The notes: a model not told the origin generated them from the letters alone. 49,882 bases of DNA from a virus (IMGVR_UViG_3300044720_000043:1-49882); one strand, 5' to 3'; counted from the first letter of the stretch, positions 25,122 through 33,605 are shown. Made by a program: numbers and translations.

Positions 25122-25907
25122 ATGGATACAATAAAACAGATTCGGGAAACATTTGCTCTTTTATACGAACAAAAGTCATTTGTTCCAGACAAAACTGGAC
25201 AGATGACAATTGAAATTCTGGGCGCTCAGTTTCTTGCAGATGACAAGACTATATTTGGAATCTTAAATCCAAATTACATAAAACGTGAATTGGGATGGTA
25301 CTTGTCAAGGTCTTTGACTCTTTGTGACATGGAACCTCCTATTCCAAGGATTTGGGAAGAAATTGCATCTAAGGATGGTGGGAAATTTGTGAATTCAAAT
25401 TACGGTTTTCTAGTGTTTGATGCGGGCAATGGATCCCAATTTGAGAATTGTTTTTTGGAACTTCGAAATAATCCATATTCAAGAAGGGCTGTGATAATTT
25501 ACACCAGACCTTCTATGTGGAAAGAATTTAATTGGCGTGGAATGTCTGATTTCATCTGTACTAATACCGTTCAATATTTCATTCGAGAAAACCCTGCCGA
25601 AAAAGAAATTGTCAGACTTTTTGCCAAAGTAGACATGAGATCCAACGATGCTTGGTCAGGATATCGAAATGATTTTGCATGGCAAGAATTTGTCTTTAAT
25701 AGCATGTTTGTCAAACTGCAAAGACATTATCGGAATCTTCGTCGCGGAGCAATCATTTGGAATTGTGGAAGTTTACACTTGTACGAGAGGAATTTTGATT
25801 TAGTCCAGCATTTTATTGATACTGGAAATCATATTCCAAATCCACAAGAATTATTAGTCACACGGAAACGACTCATTAGTGAAGAAGTTATTCATGAAGA
25901 TTTGTGA
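25122..25907 (+). CDS. Thymidylate synthase-family pyrimidine (hydroxy)methyltransferase
   Basis: 261 residues, start adjoining the MazG-like stop. ThyA-fold landmarks: RELGWYLSRS early, catalytic Cys146 in SDFICTNTVQYF, MRSNDAWSGYRNDFAW (Arg173, Ser174, Asp176) and CGSLHLYERN. Counting without gaps from RS-x-D, Asp184 occupies the place of E. coli TS Asn177, the residue that selects uracil. In T4 dCMP hydroxymethylase this position is Asp. The enzyme may therefore act on dCMP, or be a divergent dUMP enzyme. The adjacent dCMP deaminase favours dUMP supply. Usual ThyA length is 264. Confidence 0.75.
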   Translation: MDTIKQIRETFALLYEQKSFVPDKTGQMTIEILGAQFLADDKTIFGILNPNYIKRELGWYLSRSLTLCDMEPPIPRIWEEIASKDGGKFVNSNYGFLVFDAGNGSQFENCFLELRNNPYSRRAVIIYTRPSMWKEFNWRGMSDFICTNTVQYFIRENPAEKEIVRLFAKVDMRSNDAWSGYRNDFAWQEFVFNSMFVKLQRHYRNLRRGAIIWNCGSLHLYERNFDLVQHFIDTGNHIPNPQELLVTRKRLISEEVIHEDL

Positions 25908-25941
25908 GGAAACTCTTCCATTAAAATTAAGAAGTGATCAG

Positions 25942-26397
25942 ATGTCTCGGAAATGGGATGAAAGGTTTTTAGGAGTTGCCCGACTCATTTCTGATTGGTC
26001 TAAGGATCCGTCAACTAAAGTTGGAGCTATTGCCGTAAATCTTAATCGTCGAATTTTGGCTCAGGGATACAACGGTTTTCCTTCTGGTGCCCATGATGAT
26101 TCGGTACTTTATACAGATCGATTAACCAAATATTCTAGAATTGTCCATGCCGAATCAAACATCATTTATAATGCCTGCAATTTTCAAGTTAGTTTGAACC
26201 TTTCGACAATTTGCGTTTTTGGAATGTATCCTTGTCCTGAATGCAGTAAAGCTTTGGCACAAGTCGGAGTTGCTAGAATTATCTTCCAGGTAGGAAATTC
26301 TGAAAACTTTTCCAAATGGAAAGATGATTTTGAAGTTTCCAAGAAAATTTTACGGGAACTCGGAATTGGATACACGCATTACATCGAGGATAAATAA
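25942..26397 (+). CDS. dCMP deaminase
   Basis: 151 residues from ATG 25942 (MSRKWDERFLGVARLISDW is the common family start); upstream in-frame ATGs at 25879 and 25894 overlap the previous gene and are less likely. Zinc/catalytic motifs: HAE (His69, Glu71) and PCPECSKA (Cys98, Cys101). SKDPSTKVGAIAV and GYNGFPSGAHDD are the conserved substrate-binding stretches. Converts dCMP to dUMP for the thymidylate pathway. TS, deaminase and MazG-like genes form a nucleotide cluster. Confidence 0.9.
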   Translation: MSRKWDERFLGVARLISDWSKDPSTKVGAIAVNLNRRILAQGYNGFPSGAHDDSVLYTDRLTKYSRIVHAESNIIYNACNFQVSLNLSTICVFGMYPCPECSKALAQVGVARIIFQVGNSENFSKWKDDFEVSKKILRELGIGYTHYIEDK

Positions 26398-26399
26398 AA

Positions 26400-26675
26400 A
26401 TGTCATTTCCGGTTGAATCCAAAATCATTATTGAAATTGATTGTTTAAGAGGATCTTCAGCTCATTTGAAAGTTACTGATTTTGATGGAACCACTATTGA
26501 TATTTTTCATGTATTGATTTTTACGAATTATGAAGAAACTCACAGAGGAAATTTAGCTTTTCAAATGGAATTTTTAGACAGTTCAAGTAAAGAAGAGTTG
26601 CAAGCATTTTATAAGGCCTTGAAAAAGATCCAGGATATACAGAATGACTGGTTGTCTAATATACGGATTAGTTGA
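26400..26675 (+). CDS. Unknown small protein
   Basis: 91 residues, starting 3 bases after the deaminase stop. Beta-rich N-terminus (SKIIIEIDCLRGSSAHLKVTD) and C-terminal helix (SKEELQAFYKALKKIQDIQ). Overlaps the GIY-YIG gene start by 32 bases. No family recognised. Confidence 0.55.
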   Translation: MSFPVESKIIIEIDCLRGSSAHLKVTDFDGTTIDIFHVLIFTNYEETHRGNLAFQMEFLDSSSKEELQAFYKALKKIQDIQNDWLSNIRIS

Positions 26676-27117
26676 TCCTGAAACTAAGGAGATCAGATAT
26701 ATTGGGAAAACTAGTAATCTTAAGAACAGGCTATATTCTCATATTTGGCACGCCAAACATAATGGGCCATGGCATTTGTCTAAATGGGCATGGGCAGGAT
26801 TATCACTTATGAGTAAAAATAAAGCAAGAGAAACGTGCAAGTCTAAAGATAAATCTTTGGCAAGCAGGGGTGCGCCCGTAAGTGGTTGGAAACAAGCTAT
26901 CTTAGACGCGAGGCAACAGCTCGCGGCTTCCGAGGCGAGGGCTTTAGAGCTGCGGCGCGCAATTCAAGCCTTTGAAGATTTGCGGGATGCTGGTGAGCCG
27001 TGGCCGGGGACTTCTGAGTCAGACGCGGGACTTATAGGTCAAAAGGGAGATATGGGGCAAAGCCGAAAACATCCCAAGAAAAAAGGGGTAAATTTGTTAA
27101 AATCTTTGATGGATTAA
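26644..27117 (+). CDS. GIY-YIG nuclease fragment fused to foreign sequence
   Basis: 157 residues. Residues 1-45 are a GIY-YIG core: CLIYGLVDPETKEIRYIGKT, LKNRLYSHI. After about residue 65 the protein changes to a GC-rich, Ala/Arg coiled-coil stretch (ILDARQQLAASEARALELRR; GEPWPGTSES), unlike any neighbour in codon use. The native C-terminal part of a homing nuclease seems to lie in other frames downstream (next entry). The domain is short of the usual 85-100 residues, so catalytic ability is doubtful. Best read as a homing endonuclease interrupted by an acquired piece. Confidence 0.55.
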   Translation: MTGCLIYGLVDPETKEIRYIGKTSNLKNRLYSHIWHAKHNGPWHLSKWAWAGLSLMSKNKARETCKSKDKSLASRGAPVSGWKQAILDARQQLAASEARALELRRAIQAFEDLRDAGEPWPGTSESDAGLIGQKGDMGQSRKHPKKKGVNLLKSLMD

Positions 27118-27197
27118 CTGGAGAACTTTTGTATGAATTTCCAAGTATTACAGGGTTTATGAGAAATGACCAATTTAAGGTGGATAAATTTTTTTAA
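27041..27197 (+). pseudogene. Out-of-frame C-terminal remnant of the GIY-YIG endonuclease
   Basis: One frame reads KREIWGKAENIPRKKG up to a TAA. A second, entered after the run AAAAAAGGGG, reads KFVKIFDGLTGELLYEFPSI then TGFMRNDQFKVDKFF and stops at 27197. Removing one base of the run joins them smoothly. The joined text resembles the DNA-binding tail of homing endonucleases. Codon use is native, unlike the inserted stretch before it. Confidence 0.5.
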
Positions 27198-27235
27198 TCC
27201 GCGTAGAAAACTTCGGTTTGAAATAGGAGAAGAAA

Positions 27236-28009
27236 ATGGGAATTAGTACAAAGGGCTACAATGCAACGGATCTCGACCCCAAATCAACGTTTGAGCGTCA
27301 CGTCCTACATCGGGATGTTTTCGCCCACTATTTGAGATGGAGTTTTGTTTTACGACGAATTGGACGAAGTGAGCGAGTAGTTGATTTTGGTTGCGGTAAG
27401 GGTCAGCTTTTAGAAACCTTATATAGGAATCAGCATACTTGTGAAGCATATTTTGGGTTTGACATTAGAACTCAAACGATCCAAAAAACGGCTCAAAAAT
27501 TTCCCTTAAATTGGGTAAAATTCTATGCCATTGATTTGGTAAAAGCTGAACCTAAAACTTTTGCCAACATGCAAATGAATGCCGACCATGTTTGTTCATT
27601 TGAAGTGGTTGAACATATCGGCAAACAAAACATTCATCGGTATCTTGAAAATTTCAAAGCTTGTGGAAATAATTCCGCCACCTACTACTTGTCAACTCCC
27701 AACTTCGATCCGGTTGTGGGAGCAGCTGGAAATCACACCTACGACAGTGGAGATGGTCGTGGAGTTCAACCTCAAGAATTTGACCATAATGAACTTCAAC
27801 AAATTCTTCAAGATAATGGATTCAGAATCGTAGAGAAATATGGAACATTTGCGTCGGCAAAAGATTACAAACACCTGATGAACGAACATCAGTCATACGT
27901 GTTCCATGAGCTCCACAAGTACTACGACTCCAATTTGATTTCAATCATCATGGCTCCAATGTTTCCTGAACAATCAAGAAACACGGTTTGGGTCATGGTT
28001 AAGTCGTAA
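27236..28009 (+). CDS. SAM-dependent methyltransferase (class I)
   Basis: 257 residues. Motif I VVDFGCGKGQLLETLY (about 48-63) binds SAM; YFGFDIRTQTI is the acidic post-I strand; CSFEVVEHIGK is the post-motif of small-molecule and protein methyltransferases of the UbiE/Coq5-like type. There is no DPPY, NPPY or PC motif, so DNA base methylation is not indicated. Substrate unknown. AGGAG precedes the ATG at normal spacing. Sits between the homing nuclease relic and the recombination genes. Confidence 0.75.
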   Translation: MGISTKGYNATDLDPKSTFERHVLHRDVFAHYLRWSFVLRRIGRSERVVDFGCGKGQLLETLYRNQHTCEAYFGFDIRTQTIQKTAQKFPLNWVKFYAIDLVKAEPKTFANMQMNADHVCSFEVVEHIGKQNIHRYLENFKACGNNSATYYLSTPNFDPVVGAAGNHTYDSGDGRGVQPQEFDHNELQQILQDNGFRIVEKYGTFASAKDYKHLMNEHQSYVFHELHKYYDSNLISIIMAPMFPEQSRNTVWVMVKS

Positions 28010-28042
28010 ATCTGCAATTTCGTCCGTTAGAAAGGAATAATC

Positions 28043-28738
28043 ATGTCAGAAGAGCAAACACCCCCAAAGAATCTTTCTCAGAAATTAGTCGAGATAATGG
28101 CGGTCATCCAGCGTATTGAGAAAAAAGGATGGAATGATTTCCATAAATACAAATATCTGAGAGAAGAGGATTTGGTTGAATCTCTGCGAGCGGAATTTGT
28201 CTCTCGCGGAATCATTCTAATTCCATCTGTCCGAGGATACAAACACGATATCAGACTTAAGGCTGATGGAAAAGTCGAAGGAATTTTGACAACCGTCGAA
28301 ATGACTTTCAAATTCATTGACTCGGATACTGGGCAAACTGAATCATTTGATTGGGCAGGAACAGGTGACGACAAGGGAGACAAAGGTCTTTATAAAGCAT
28401 ATACAGGAGCGGAAAAATACTTCTTGATGAAGACCTTTCTCGTTCCGACTGGTGACGATCCTGAAGGTGATGCGAAGACGGATCAACGTGCCAATTATGC
28501 AAATGATCCTGACTTAACGAAAGCCATCAAAAAGATTTGGGAAGAAAGTGGTGGAACTCCAGAACAACTTGACACTTGGGTCAAGAAAAACAACAATGGT
28601 TCTGCATTGGATGATTTGAAGAGTGATCGACAACAGGCTATGTTGACCGTTCTTGAATCCAAAAAAGCCGAGAAAGAAGCGTCTGCGGCATCTTCTGATC
28701 CGGTTACTCCTCCAGAAGACAAATCGAAAGGCAAATAA
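28043..28738 (+). CDS. erf: ERF-family single-strand annealing protein
   Basis: 231 residues. LVEIMAVIQRIEKKGWND, FHKYKYLREEDLVESLRAEF, TVEMTFKFIDSDTGQ, WAGTGDDKGDKGLYKAYTGA and KYFLMKTFLVPTGDDPE form the full ERF signature. The last third is an acidic/Ser-rich variable tail. ERF anneals complementary single strands during recombination-dependent replication; partners here are SSB, the PD-(D/E)XK nuclease and the RuvC-like resolvase. AAAGGA precedes the ATG. Confidence 0.9.
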   Translation: MSEEQTPPKNLSQKLVEIMAVIQRIEKKGWNDFHKYKYLREEDLVESLRAEFVSRGIILIPSVRGYKHDIRLKADGKVEGILTTVEMTFKFIDSDTGQTESFDWAGTGDDKGDKGLYKAYTGAEKYFLMKTFLVPTGDDPEGDAKTDQRANYANDPDLTKAIKKIWEESGGTPEQLDTWVKKNNNGSALDDLKSDRQQAMLTVLESKKAEKEASAASSDPVTPPEDKSKGK

Positions 28739-28744
28739 ATTACA

Positions 28745-30574
28745 GTGGCAACAGATAAAATAACTCCAATAGAGTACATTGTTCAAAAAGGATGGCCTTA
28801 CAAAAAAAGGGGAATGTGGGTTGACATAAAAAGATGTCCATTCTGTCAAGGAGGGAGAAATAACGATCTCCACACATTTGCAATTCATTCTATAGATGGC
28901 AATTACATCTGTAAAAGAGGGTCTTGCAATGTGGCAAGTAATTTTGCCCAATTGATGGCTTCATTTGGAGATAAGCCAGATAGAACCTTTAGTCCGTCAA
29001 GTAGCAGGGCCAAAATTACTTATGTTAAGCCAAGAACCAATCTATCAGATGTTTCTGATCTGGTTAAGGCTTATTTGACAAATGTTAGAGGATTTTCAGA
29101 ATCTACCATAATTGATTGTGACATAAAGTCTGATTCTGAAAATAACGTTGTCTTTACCTACAATGATACGTTGGATGGAAAAACCTGCCTTCTAAAATTC
29201 CGATTACCTCGAAAAATCGATCCCGCTAAAAATGAACGAAAGGCTTGGAGAGAGCGTGGTGGCAAAGATGTTCTCTGGAGACTTGAAAAAGCCAGTCCAT
29301 CTCACGGTCCTTTAGTCATTTGCCTTGGTGAATATGATGCAATGTCCTGCGTTGAAGCAGAAATTCCAAATGCTACGTCAGTTCCATCTGGAGATGATTC
29401 TCTTGATTGGATAAAGAACGATTGGGATGAATTGGAAAAATACTCAGACATTGTACTCTGGTGTGACGATGACCAATCAGGACAAAGAGCAATGGGCGAA
29501 ATTGCTAGACGATTAGGGATTCACCGGGTCCGCGTAGTAGAGTCAATGTTTAAGGATGCAAATGCCACTCTCTATTATCTACGAAAACAAGAAGGTGATG
29601 AAGCTATTCCAATCATGCAACGGTTGGTTGAGAATGCTCCTGCTTATCCGTTTGAACATTTAATCCGATTAATTGATGTTCAAGATGAACAGATGGTATT
29701 TGATGGAATCATGACCGGAATCAGTGAACTTGATGCGATTACGGGAGGATTTAGCGGTGGGGGTCTTACCATTTGGTCTGGAGACAATCATGCTGGTAAG
29801 ACGACCGGAGTTTTAGGATTGTGCGTAGTTGAACCAATTCAACAAGGCGTTCCAACCTTTATATATTCCGGAGAAATGAAGAAGTCCAAAATCAAATATT
29901 GGTGCGAACTCATTGCGGCTGGCCCAAGATTCCTTGAGGAACGATTGTCAAAAAGAACAGGACGAACTTACTGGGAAGTTAATGAATTGGCAAAATGGAA
30001 TATAAGAGACTGGTATGCTGATTTGGTTCATCTTTATGATAAGCAGGGCGGAACTTCCGAGGAAAATTTGTTTGATGCCATGGAATTTGCTTACAAAAAA
30101 CATGGATGTAAGAATTTTGTTTTGGACAATCTCATGATAATGATTTTATCCATGAGTGATGCTCAAAATGAATACCATAGACAAGCTGTTTTTACCAAAC
30201 ATTGCAAACAGTTTGCCGATGATTTCGATGTTCATGTACATTTAGTGGCTCATGGGAAAAAGGGGGGTGACATAAATATGCCGCCTACCAAATCTGACAT
30301 CAAGGGAGCTAGTGAAATCTCCAATTTGGCTGACAATGCTGGAGCATTTTGGAGAGTTCCTGAGACTGCTCGACATGGAGGTCTTGAGGAAGTCGATAGC
30401 ATGTTATGTTGGTTTAAGACTAGAGATTCTGGTGAACAAGCCAATATAAAGTTGCTATTTGACAAACCGTCTAAAAGAATGACCGAACTTAAAACACCAC
30501 ATTTAGTGGAAAGGATGTATTCATGGGAAGAGAAATTAGAGATATCACAATCGCAGACAGAAACCGACTCCTAA
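28745..30574 (+). CDS. Primase-helicase (T7 gp4-like)
   Basis: 609 residues from GTG 28745. N-terminus: zinc-binding domain RCPFCQGG ... ICKRGSC (four Cys). Middle: toprim with GEYDAMS and VLWCDDDQSG. C-terminal RecA-like helicase: GDNHAGKTT Walker A (Lys352), NFVLDNLMIM Walker B and HLVAHGKK. Makes RNA primers and unwinds the fork for the family A polymerase. Overlaps the RuvC-like gene by 52 bases. Both primase and helicase halves look intact. Confidence 0.93.
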   Translation: MATDKITPIEYIVQKGWPYKKRGMWVDIKRCPFCQGGRNNDLHTFAIHSIDGNYICKRGSCNVASNFAQLMASFGDKPDRTFSPSSSRAKITYVKPRTNLSDVSDLVKAYLTNVRGFSESTIIDCDIKSDSENNVVFTYNDTLDGKTCLLKFRLPRKIDPAKNERKAWRERGGKDVLWRLEKASPSHGPLVICLGEYDAMSCVEAEIPNATSVPSGDDSLDWIKNDWDELEKYSDIVLWCDDDQSGQRAMGEIARRLGIHRVRVVESMFKDANATLYYLRKQEGDEAIPIMQRLVENAPAYPFEHLIRLIDVQDEQMVFDGIMTGISELDAITGGFSGGGLTIWSGDNHAGKTTGVLGLCVVEPIQQGVPTFIYSGEMKKSKIKYWCELIAAGPRFLEERLSKRTGRTYWEVNELAKWNIRDWYADLVHLYDKQGGTSEENLFDAMEFAYKKHGCKNFVLDNLMIMILSMSDAQNEYHRQAVFTKHCKQFADDFDVHVHLVAHGKKGGDINMPPTKSDIKGASEISNLADNAGAFWRVPETARHGGLEEVDSMLCWFKTRDSGEQANIKLLFDKPSKRMTELKTPHLVERMYSWEEKLEISQSQTETDS

Positions 30575-31041
30575 TTGGAATCGATCCAGGAGGAAGTACT
30601 GGAATTTGTGTGTTGGATTTAGAAACAAGACAGATCAAATCCGTTTACACTCTGAATTTTTGGGAAACTTATGCACTAATGTCTAGATGTGCTGATCCTC
30701 TTGTTCACATTTCTCAGGTGTATATTGAACAACCTTCTTTGGTGAAATCTCTTTACGCTAGACATGCAGCAAGATTGAAGGAAGCTGGATCTAAGGAAAC
30801 TACCAGAGACAAAATTGTGTGGGATTCTGGTGGAAATGCTCGTGAAGGAATTCTTTTGAGAGATGGACTCAGGAATTTAGGTTACACCGTATTTGATTCC
30901 AAACCAGTAGGACGCAAGAAATGGACATCTGACCAATTTCAACAAATTACTGGATATCCAGATCGATCCAATCAACATGTGAGAGATGCAGCATTTCTTG
31001 TATATGGCAAATCTTGGGTGGCTCAAGGTTCCATAATTTAA
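30523..31041 (+). CDS. RuvC-like Holliday junction resolvase/RNase H-fold nuclease
   Basis: 172 residues. LLIGIDPGGSTGICVLD (Asp21) is the first catalytic strand, VYIEQPS the second acidic residue, and NQHVRDAAFLVYGK the late Asp helix of RuvC-like resolvases. Expected to cut branched DNA before packaging. Its first 17 codons overlap the helicase gene in another frame. The similar Asp-Gly-Gly start is also seen in phage crossover nucleases of unknown polarity. Confidence 0.8.
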   Translation: MGREIRDITIADRNRLLIGIDPGGSTGICVLDLETRQIKSVYTLNFWETYALMSRCADPLVHISQVYIEQPSLVKSLYARHAARLKEAGSKETTRDKIVWDSGGNAREGILLRDGLRNLGYTVFDSKPVGRKKWTSDQFQQITGYPDRSNQHVRDAAFLVYGKSWVAQGSII

Positions 31042-31069
31042 CAATCCAGATATAAATTTCATTTGTAAG

Positions 31070-31098
31070 TTCACCAAAACAATTTTTGGTGATATAAT
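31070..31098 (+). promoter_or_regulatory. Promoter with palindromic spacer, leaderless start
   Basis: TTCACC (31070-31075), 17-bp spacer, TATAAT (31093-31098) after TTTTTGGTGA. CACCAAAA and TTTTGGTG (31072-31091) are perfect inverted repeats covering -35 and spacer. ATG of the next gene is 7 bases beyond the -10, so the mRNA should start at or next to the codon. Confidence 0.75.
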
Positions 31099-31104
31099 CT
31101 TTTC

Positions 31105-31344
31105 ATGAGCGATGAAGATTCAATCGTTATCAAGGAATCGGATCTTTGGATTTCTTGCCCAAAATGTTTTGGAAGTGGTGAATCTAGATTTAGCGATACC
31201 GTTTGTCCTGAATGCGAAGGATACGGTCATCATTTAACCCCCACTGGACAGGTCTTAATCAAATTCCTATCAAAAAGAGGATTTGGAATTCCAATGAGTC
31301 CAAAATCTGAAGAAGAATTAAGAGGAATGGAAGAACAATCATGA
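31105..31344 (+). CDS. DnaJ-type zinc finger protein
   Basis: 79 residues. ISCPKCFGSGESRFSDTVCP and CPECEGYGHH are two CxxCxGxG-like repeats, as in the DnaJ zinc domain. Start directly after the promoter's -10 with no room for a ribosome-binding site; probably a leaderless message. First of at least four overlapping small genes (ATGA junctions). Function unknown; zinc-dependent protein or RNA binding is plausible. Confidence 0.65.
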   Translation: MSDEDSIVIKESDLWISCPKCFGSGESRFSDTVCPECEGYGHHLTPTGQVLIKFLSKRGFGIPMSPKSEEELRGMEEQS

Positions 31345-31475
31345 TAAAAGTTTGGTTTCACTGTTTAATTCATTTCCATAGATTTGCTTCTGATTGTGCT
31401 CCGTTAAGTAAGGTTCCTTACTTTTGCTGGACATGTGGATATCCTAAAAAATCCTCTCAGAAAGGCGTGTCATGA
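31341..31475 (+). CDS. Small Cys/His-rich protein
   Basis: 44 residues beginning MIKVWFHCLIHFHRF and including YFCWTCGYPKK. Four Cys and three His could hold zinc. ATGA overlaps with both neighbours suggest translational coupling. No family recognised. Confidence 0.55.
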   Translation: MIKVWFHCLIHFHRFASDCAPLSKVPYFCWTCGYPKKSSQKGVS

Positions 31476-31636
31476 AACATCGTGTACAAGAAGAACTTGT
31501 AATCAGAGCCAAGAAAAGAGAAGCGAAAGAAAGATCCAAGAAACCTATCAATGTTGGATCTAAACTCCGAAGACGCCGGCATGGAGTTGGGCGACATCGA
31601 GGTCCAAGTCCAAGCAATCTGAAAGGATTTCGGTAG
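31472..31636 (+). CDS. Small very basic protein
   Basis: 54 residues, about one third Arg/Lys (AKKREAKERSKK, SKLRRRRHGVGRHRG). Probably nucleic-acid binding and unstructured. Coupled by ATGA to the preceding gene. Confidence 0.55.
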   Translation: MKHRVQEELVIRAKKREAKERSKKPINVGSKLRRRRHGVGRHRGPSPSNLKGFR

Positions 31637-31639
31637 TTC

Positions 31640-32038
31640 TTGAAAGAAGACGGACCATTATTAAGATTGCTTCCAGAAACAGGGAGGATTGTAGAATTTC
31701 CTTCGTTTCCGTCTGAAATTCAAGTTCCTATTGGCGGAGAAATATTACCAGATACAGAACTTTGGATAAACAGATTTACAGTTCCATCTGATTCATCCAA
31801 TGTTGAATATACTATTGCCCAACATCGCACTAGACGTTGGTGGGCTTGTTCATGTCGGGGTTTCACAGGTCATCGTAAATGTAAACATTTGACAAGACTT
31901 GGTTTACCAATATTAATGCAGCCATTCGAAGTTAGAGTTGCTATAACGGCAGCGGCTCTTCCAAAAATTATGACCATAGAAAGATCAGATGAAATGGCTG
32001 AACCAAGGAAACGATTTCTTCTTTCAGAGGATGAATAA
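31640..32038 (+). CDS. SWIM-type zinc finger protein
   Basis: 132 residues; start taken at TTG 31640, 3 bases after the upstream stop (an unusual start, uncertain). WWACSCRGFTGHRKCKHLTR matches the SWIM pattern CxC...CxH. The N-terminal part is beta-rich. SWIM domains bind DNA or proteins. Overlaps the start of the following gene's frame. Confidence 0.6.
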   Translation: MKEDGPLLRLLPETGRIVEFPSFPSEIQVPIGGEILPDTELWINRFTVPSDSSNVEYTIAQHRTRRWWACSCRGFTGHRKCKHLTRLGLPILMQPFEVRVAITAAALPKIMTIERSDEMAEPRKRFLLSEDE

Positions 32039-32042
32039 TCTA

Positions 32043-32726
32043 ATGCCAACTTTTAGTTCTTTACAAGGATTTAAGAACCTCAGCAAGAAAGATGAATATC
32101 AGGCAATGTGTGACATGGCTTCTAAGTGCACAGATTGTCCAAATGTTTTTCATAAATTGACTTATCTGAATCAAAATAATGGAAATATCAATTCTCCTAT
32201 TATGTTCATAGGAGAAGCTCCAGGATTTGTCAGGAAACCTGAAAATAGACTAAAAGCATTTTATGGTAATCAAAGTGGATGGAATTTTGAGTACTTACTT
32301 CATTCCATTAATATTAGACGAATGGACGTATTTGTTACTAATGCCTTACTACATACTCCAATCAAATCTTCAGAAAAGAAATACGACGATGATTATGGAT
32401 ATCTACAAATTCGTCCGCCTGCTGGATATGAAATTACTAGATGTGGGAACTTTTTAAGGTCTCAGGTAGATCTCGTTGATCCTCAAATCATTTGTACTCT
32501 TGGAAGGGCGGCACTTCATGCATGTCAAACGGTTTTGTTTGGATTTCCTAAAATAGGTCTTTGGGAAAGTGTTGCAACTTCAATTAAATGGAAAGATAAA
32601 ACGATCTTTCCATTGTACCATACCAGTCCTAATGTTACGGCTTCTTTTCGAAGTTTGAAGAAAATGGAAGAAGATTTTAGAGGATTACGGGATCTTATGA
32701 CTGAACTTAACATTGTCCTTCAGTAA
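32043..32726 (+). CDS. Uracil-DNA glycosylase family 4/5-like protein
   Basis: 227 residues from ATG 32043 (32031 also possible). N-terminal CTDCPNVFHKL contributes cluster-like Cys; SPIMFIGEAPGF is the family motif 1; VFVTNALLHTP the motif with the conserved Asn; ICTLGRAALHACQ and YHTSPNVTA the later active-site loops. Family 4/5 enzymes use an iron-sulfur cluster with four Cys; visible Cys fit partly. It would remove uracil from phage DNA, relevant next to dUTP/dCMP metabolism genes. Confidence 0.75.
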   Translation: MPTFSSLQGFKNLSKKDEYQAMCDMASKCTDCPNVFHKLTYLNQNNGNINSPIMFIGEAPGFVRKPENRLKAFYGNQSGWNFEYLLHSINIRRMDVFVTNALLHTPIKSSEKKYDDDYGYLQIRPPAGYEITRCGNFLRSQVDLVDPQIICTLGRAALHACQTVLFGFPKIGLWESVATSIKWKDKTIFPLYHTSPNVTASFRSLKKMEEDFRGLRDLMTELNIVLQ

Positions 32727-32734
32727 AATTTCTT

Positions 32735-33148
32735 ATGATCCATATTGTCGGAATAAATGATAGGAAAAGAACCGGAAGCAAATTCTATTATGACGTAAAT
32801 CCTTTAGCTGCTATAAAAACTATTCAGCGTCCGTTTTCTCACATGAGTGTTGGACCAAACATTTCTACAAAAACTCCTACCGATACTGAAAATTCATTAA
32901 AAGAATACAGGAAATGGTTATTCAAAAGACTTTTAACAAGCCATGTTGTAATTCAGGAATTTTCTGAAATTTTGTTTATCTTGATTCAGGAAGGAGATAT
33001 TATCCTTCAATGTTCTTGTGTTCCACCTAAACCATGTCATGGAACTATCATAAGAGATGCATTGACATGGGCTGAACCTCATGGTGTTGAGAATTGGCAT
33101 GCTGAATTAAAAAGAATTGCTTCCAAAAATTTACAGAAAAGAAAATGA
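32735..33148 (+). CDS. DUF4326-like protein
   Basis: 137 residues. SLKEYRKWLFKRLL and ILQCSCVPPKPCHGTIIRDAL are the DUF4326 landmarks (C-x-C, P-x-x-CH). Found in many phages with unknown role; the Cys/His cluster suggests metal binding. Starts 9 bases after the glycosylase stop and ends with an ATGA overlap. Confidence 0.75.
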   Translation: MIHIVGINDRKRTGSKFYYDVNPLAAIKTIQRPFSHMSVGPNISTKTPTDTENSLKEYRKWLFKRLLTSHVVIQEFSEILFILIQEGDIILQCSCVPPKPCHGTIIRDALTWAEPHGVENWHAELKRIASKNLQKRK

Positions 33149-33537
33149 TTGTTTCAATTTACATTCTGCTAGATATTGAAGGAAATGTTCGGTACGTTGG
33201 CAAAAGTGCCAATCCTGAAAATCGATTCAGGGTTCACAAAAATTTCTTTAATTGGTTATATGGATTCAGAATAGTTGAGGATGATATTCCGGAAAATAGA
33301 GGAAATGAAAGAGAAAAATTTTGGATAAAAGTTTTTCGAGTTCAGGGTTGTTTTCTTGAAAACGGAAATGATGGAGGAACTGGAATAACTCCTAAAACCC
33401 ATTGTGTTCATGAGCATCTTTACACAGAGAAAAATACCTTTAGACGTAAAGATGGAAAACGGATATGTAAAGCATGTAGTGAACAAGGTCGGTTAAAATC
33501 TCTTGAAAGAACTAGGATTAAGTTTGCTAAACAATGA
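33145..33537 (+). CDS. GIY-YIG endonuclease with C-terminal zinc motif
   Basis: 130 residues. Residues 1-60: SIYILLDIEGNVRYVGKS, NPENRFRVHKN and Glu in NEREKFWIK, a complete short GIY-YIG domain. Residues 90-125: HCVHEHLYTEKNTF and GKRICKACSEQGR, a zinc-binding motif common in homing nucleases. Intact, unlike the relative at 26644. Probably a mobile homing endonuclease or a restriction-like defence nuclease against competing phages. Confidence 0.75.
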   Translation: MIVSIYILLDIEGNVRYVGKSANPENRFRVHKNFFNWLYGFRIVEDDIPENRGNEREKFWIKVFRVQGCFLENGNDGGTGITPKTHCVHEHLYTEKNTFRRKDGKRICKACSEQGRLKSLERTRIKFAKQ

Positions 33538-33550
33538 TAAAATGTCCCAT

Positions 33551-33572
33551 AACGATACACAAGATCGTTTTT
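33551..33572 (+). terminator. Weak intrinsic terminator
   Basis: AACGAT (33551-33556) and ATCGTT (33564-33569) form a 6-bp stem with a 7-base loop, followed by TTT and TGT. Just after the GIY-YIG gene and before a promoter. Confidence 0.45.
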
Positions 33573-33605
33573 GTAAGTGTATTGTTTCATACGTCAAATA
33601 GATGG

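Noticed and set aside
27236-28009. DNA methyltransferase
   Set aside because: The class I fold lacks the DPPY/NPPY or PC catalytic motifs of DNA base methylases.
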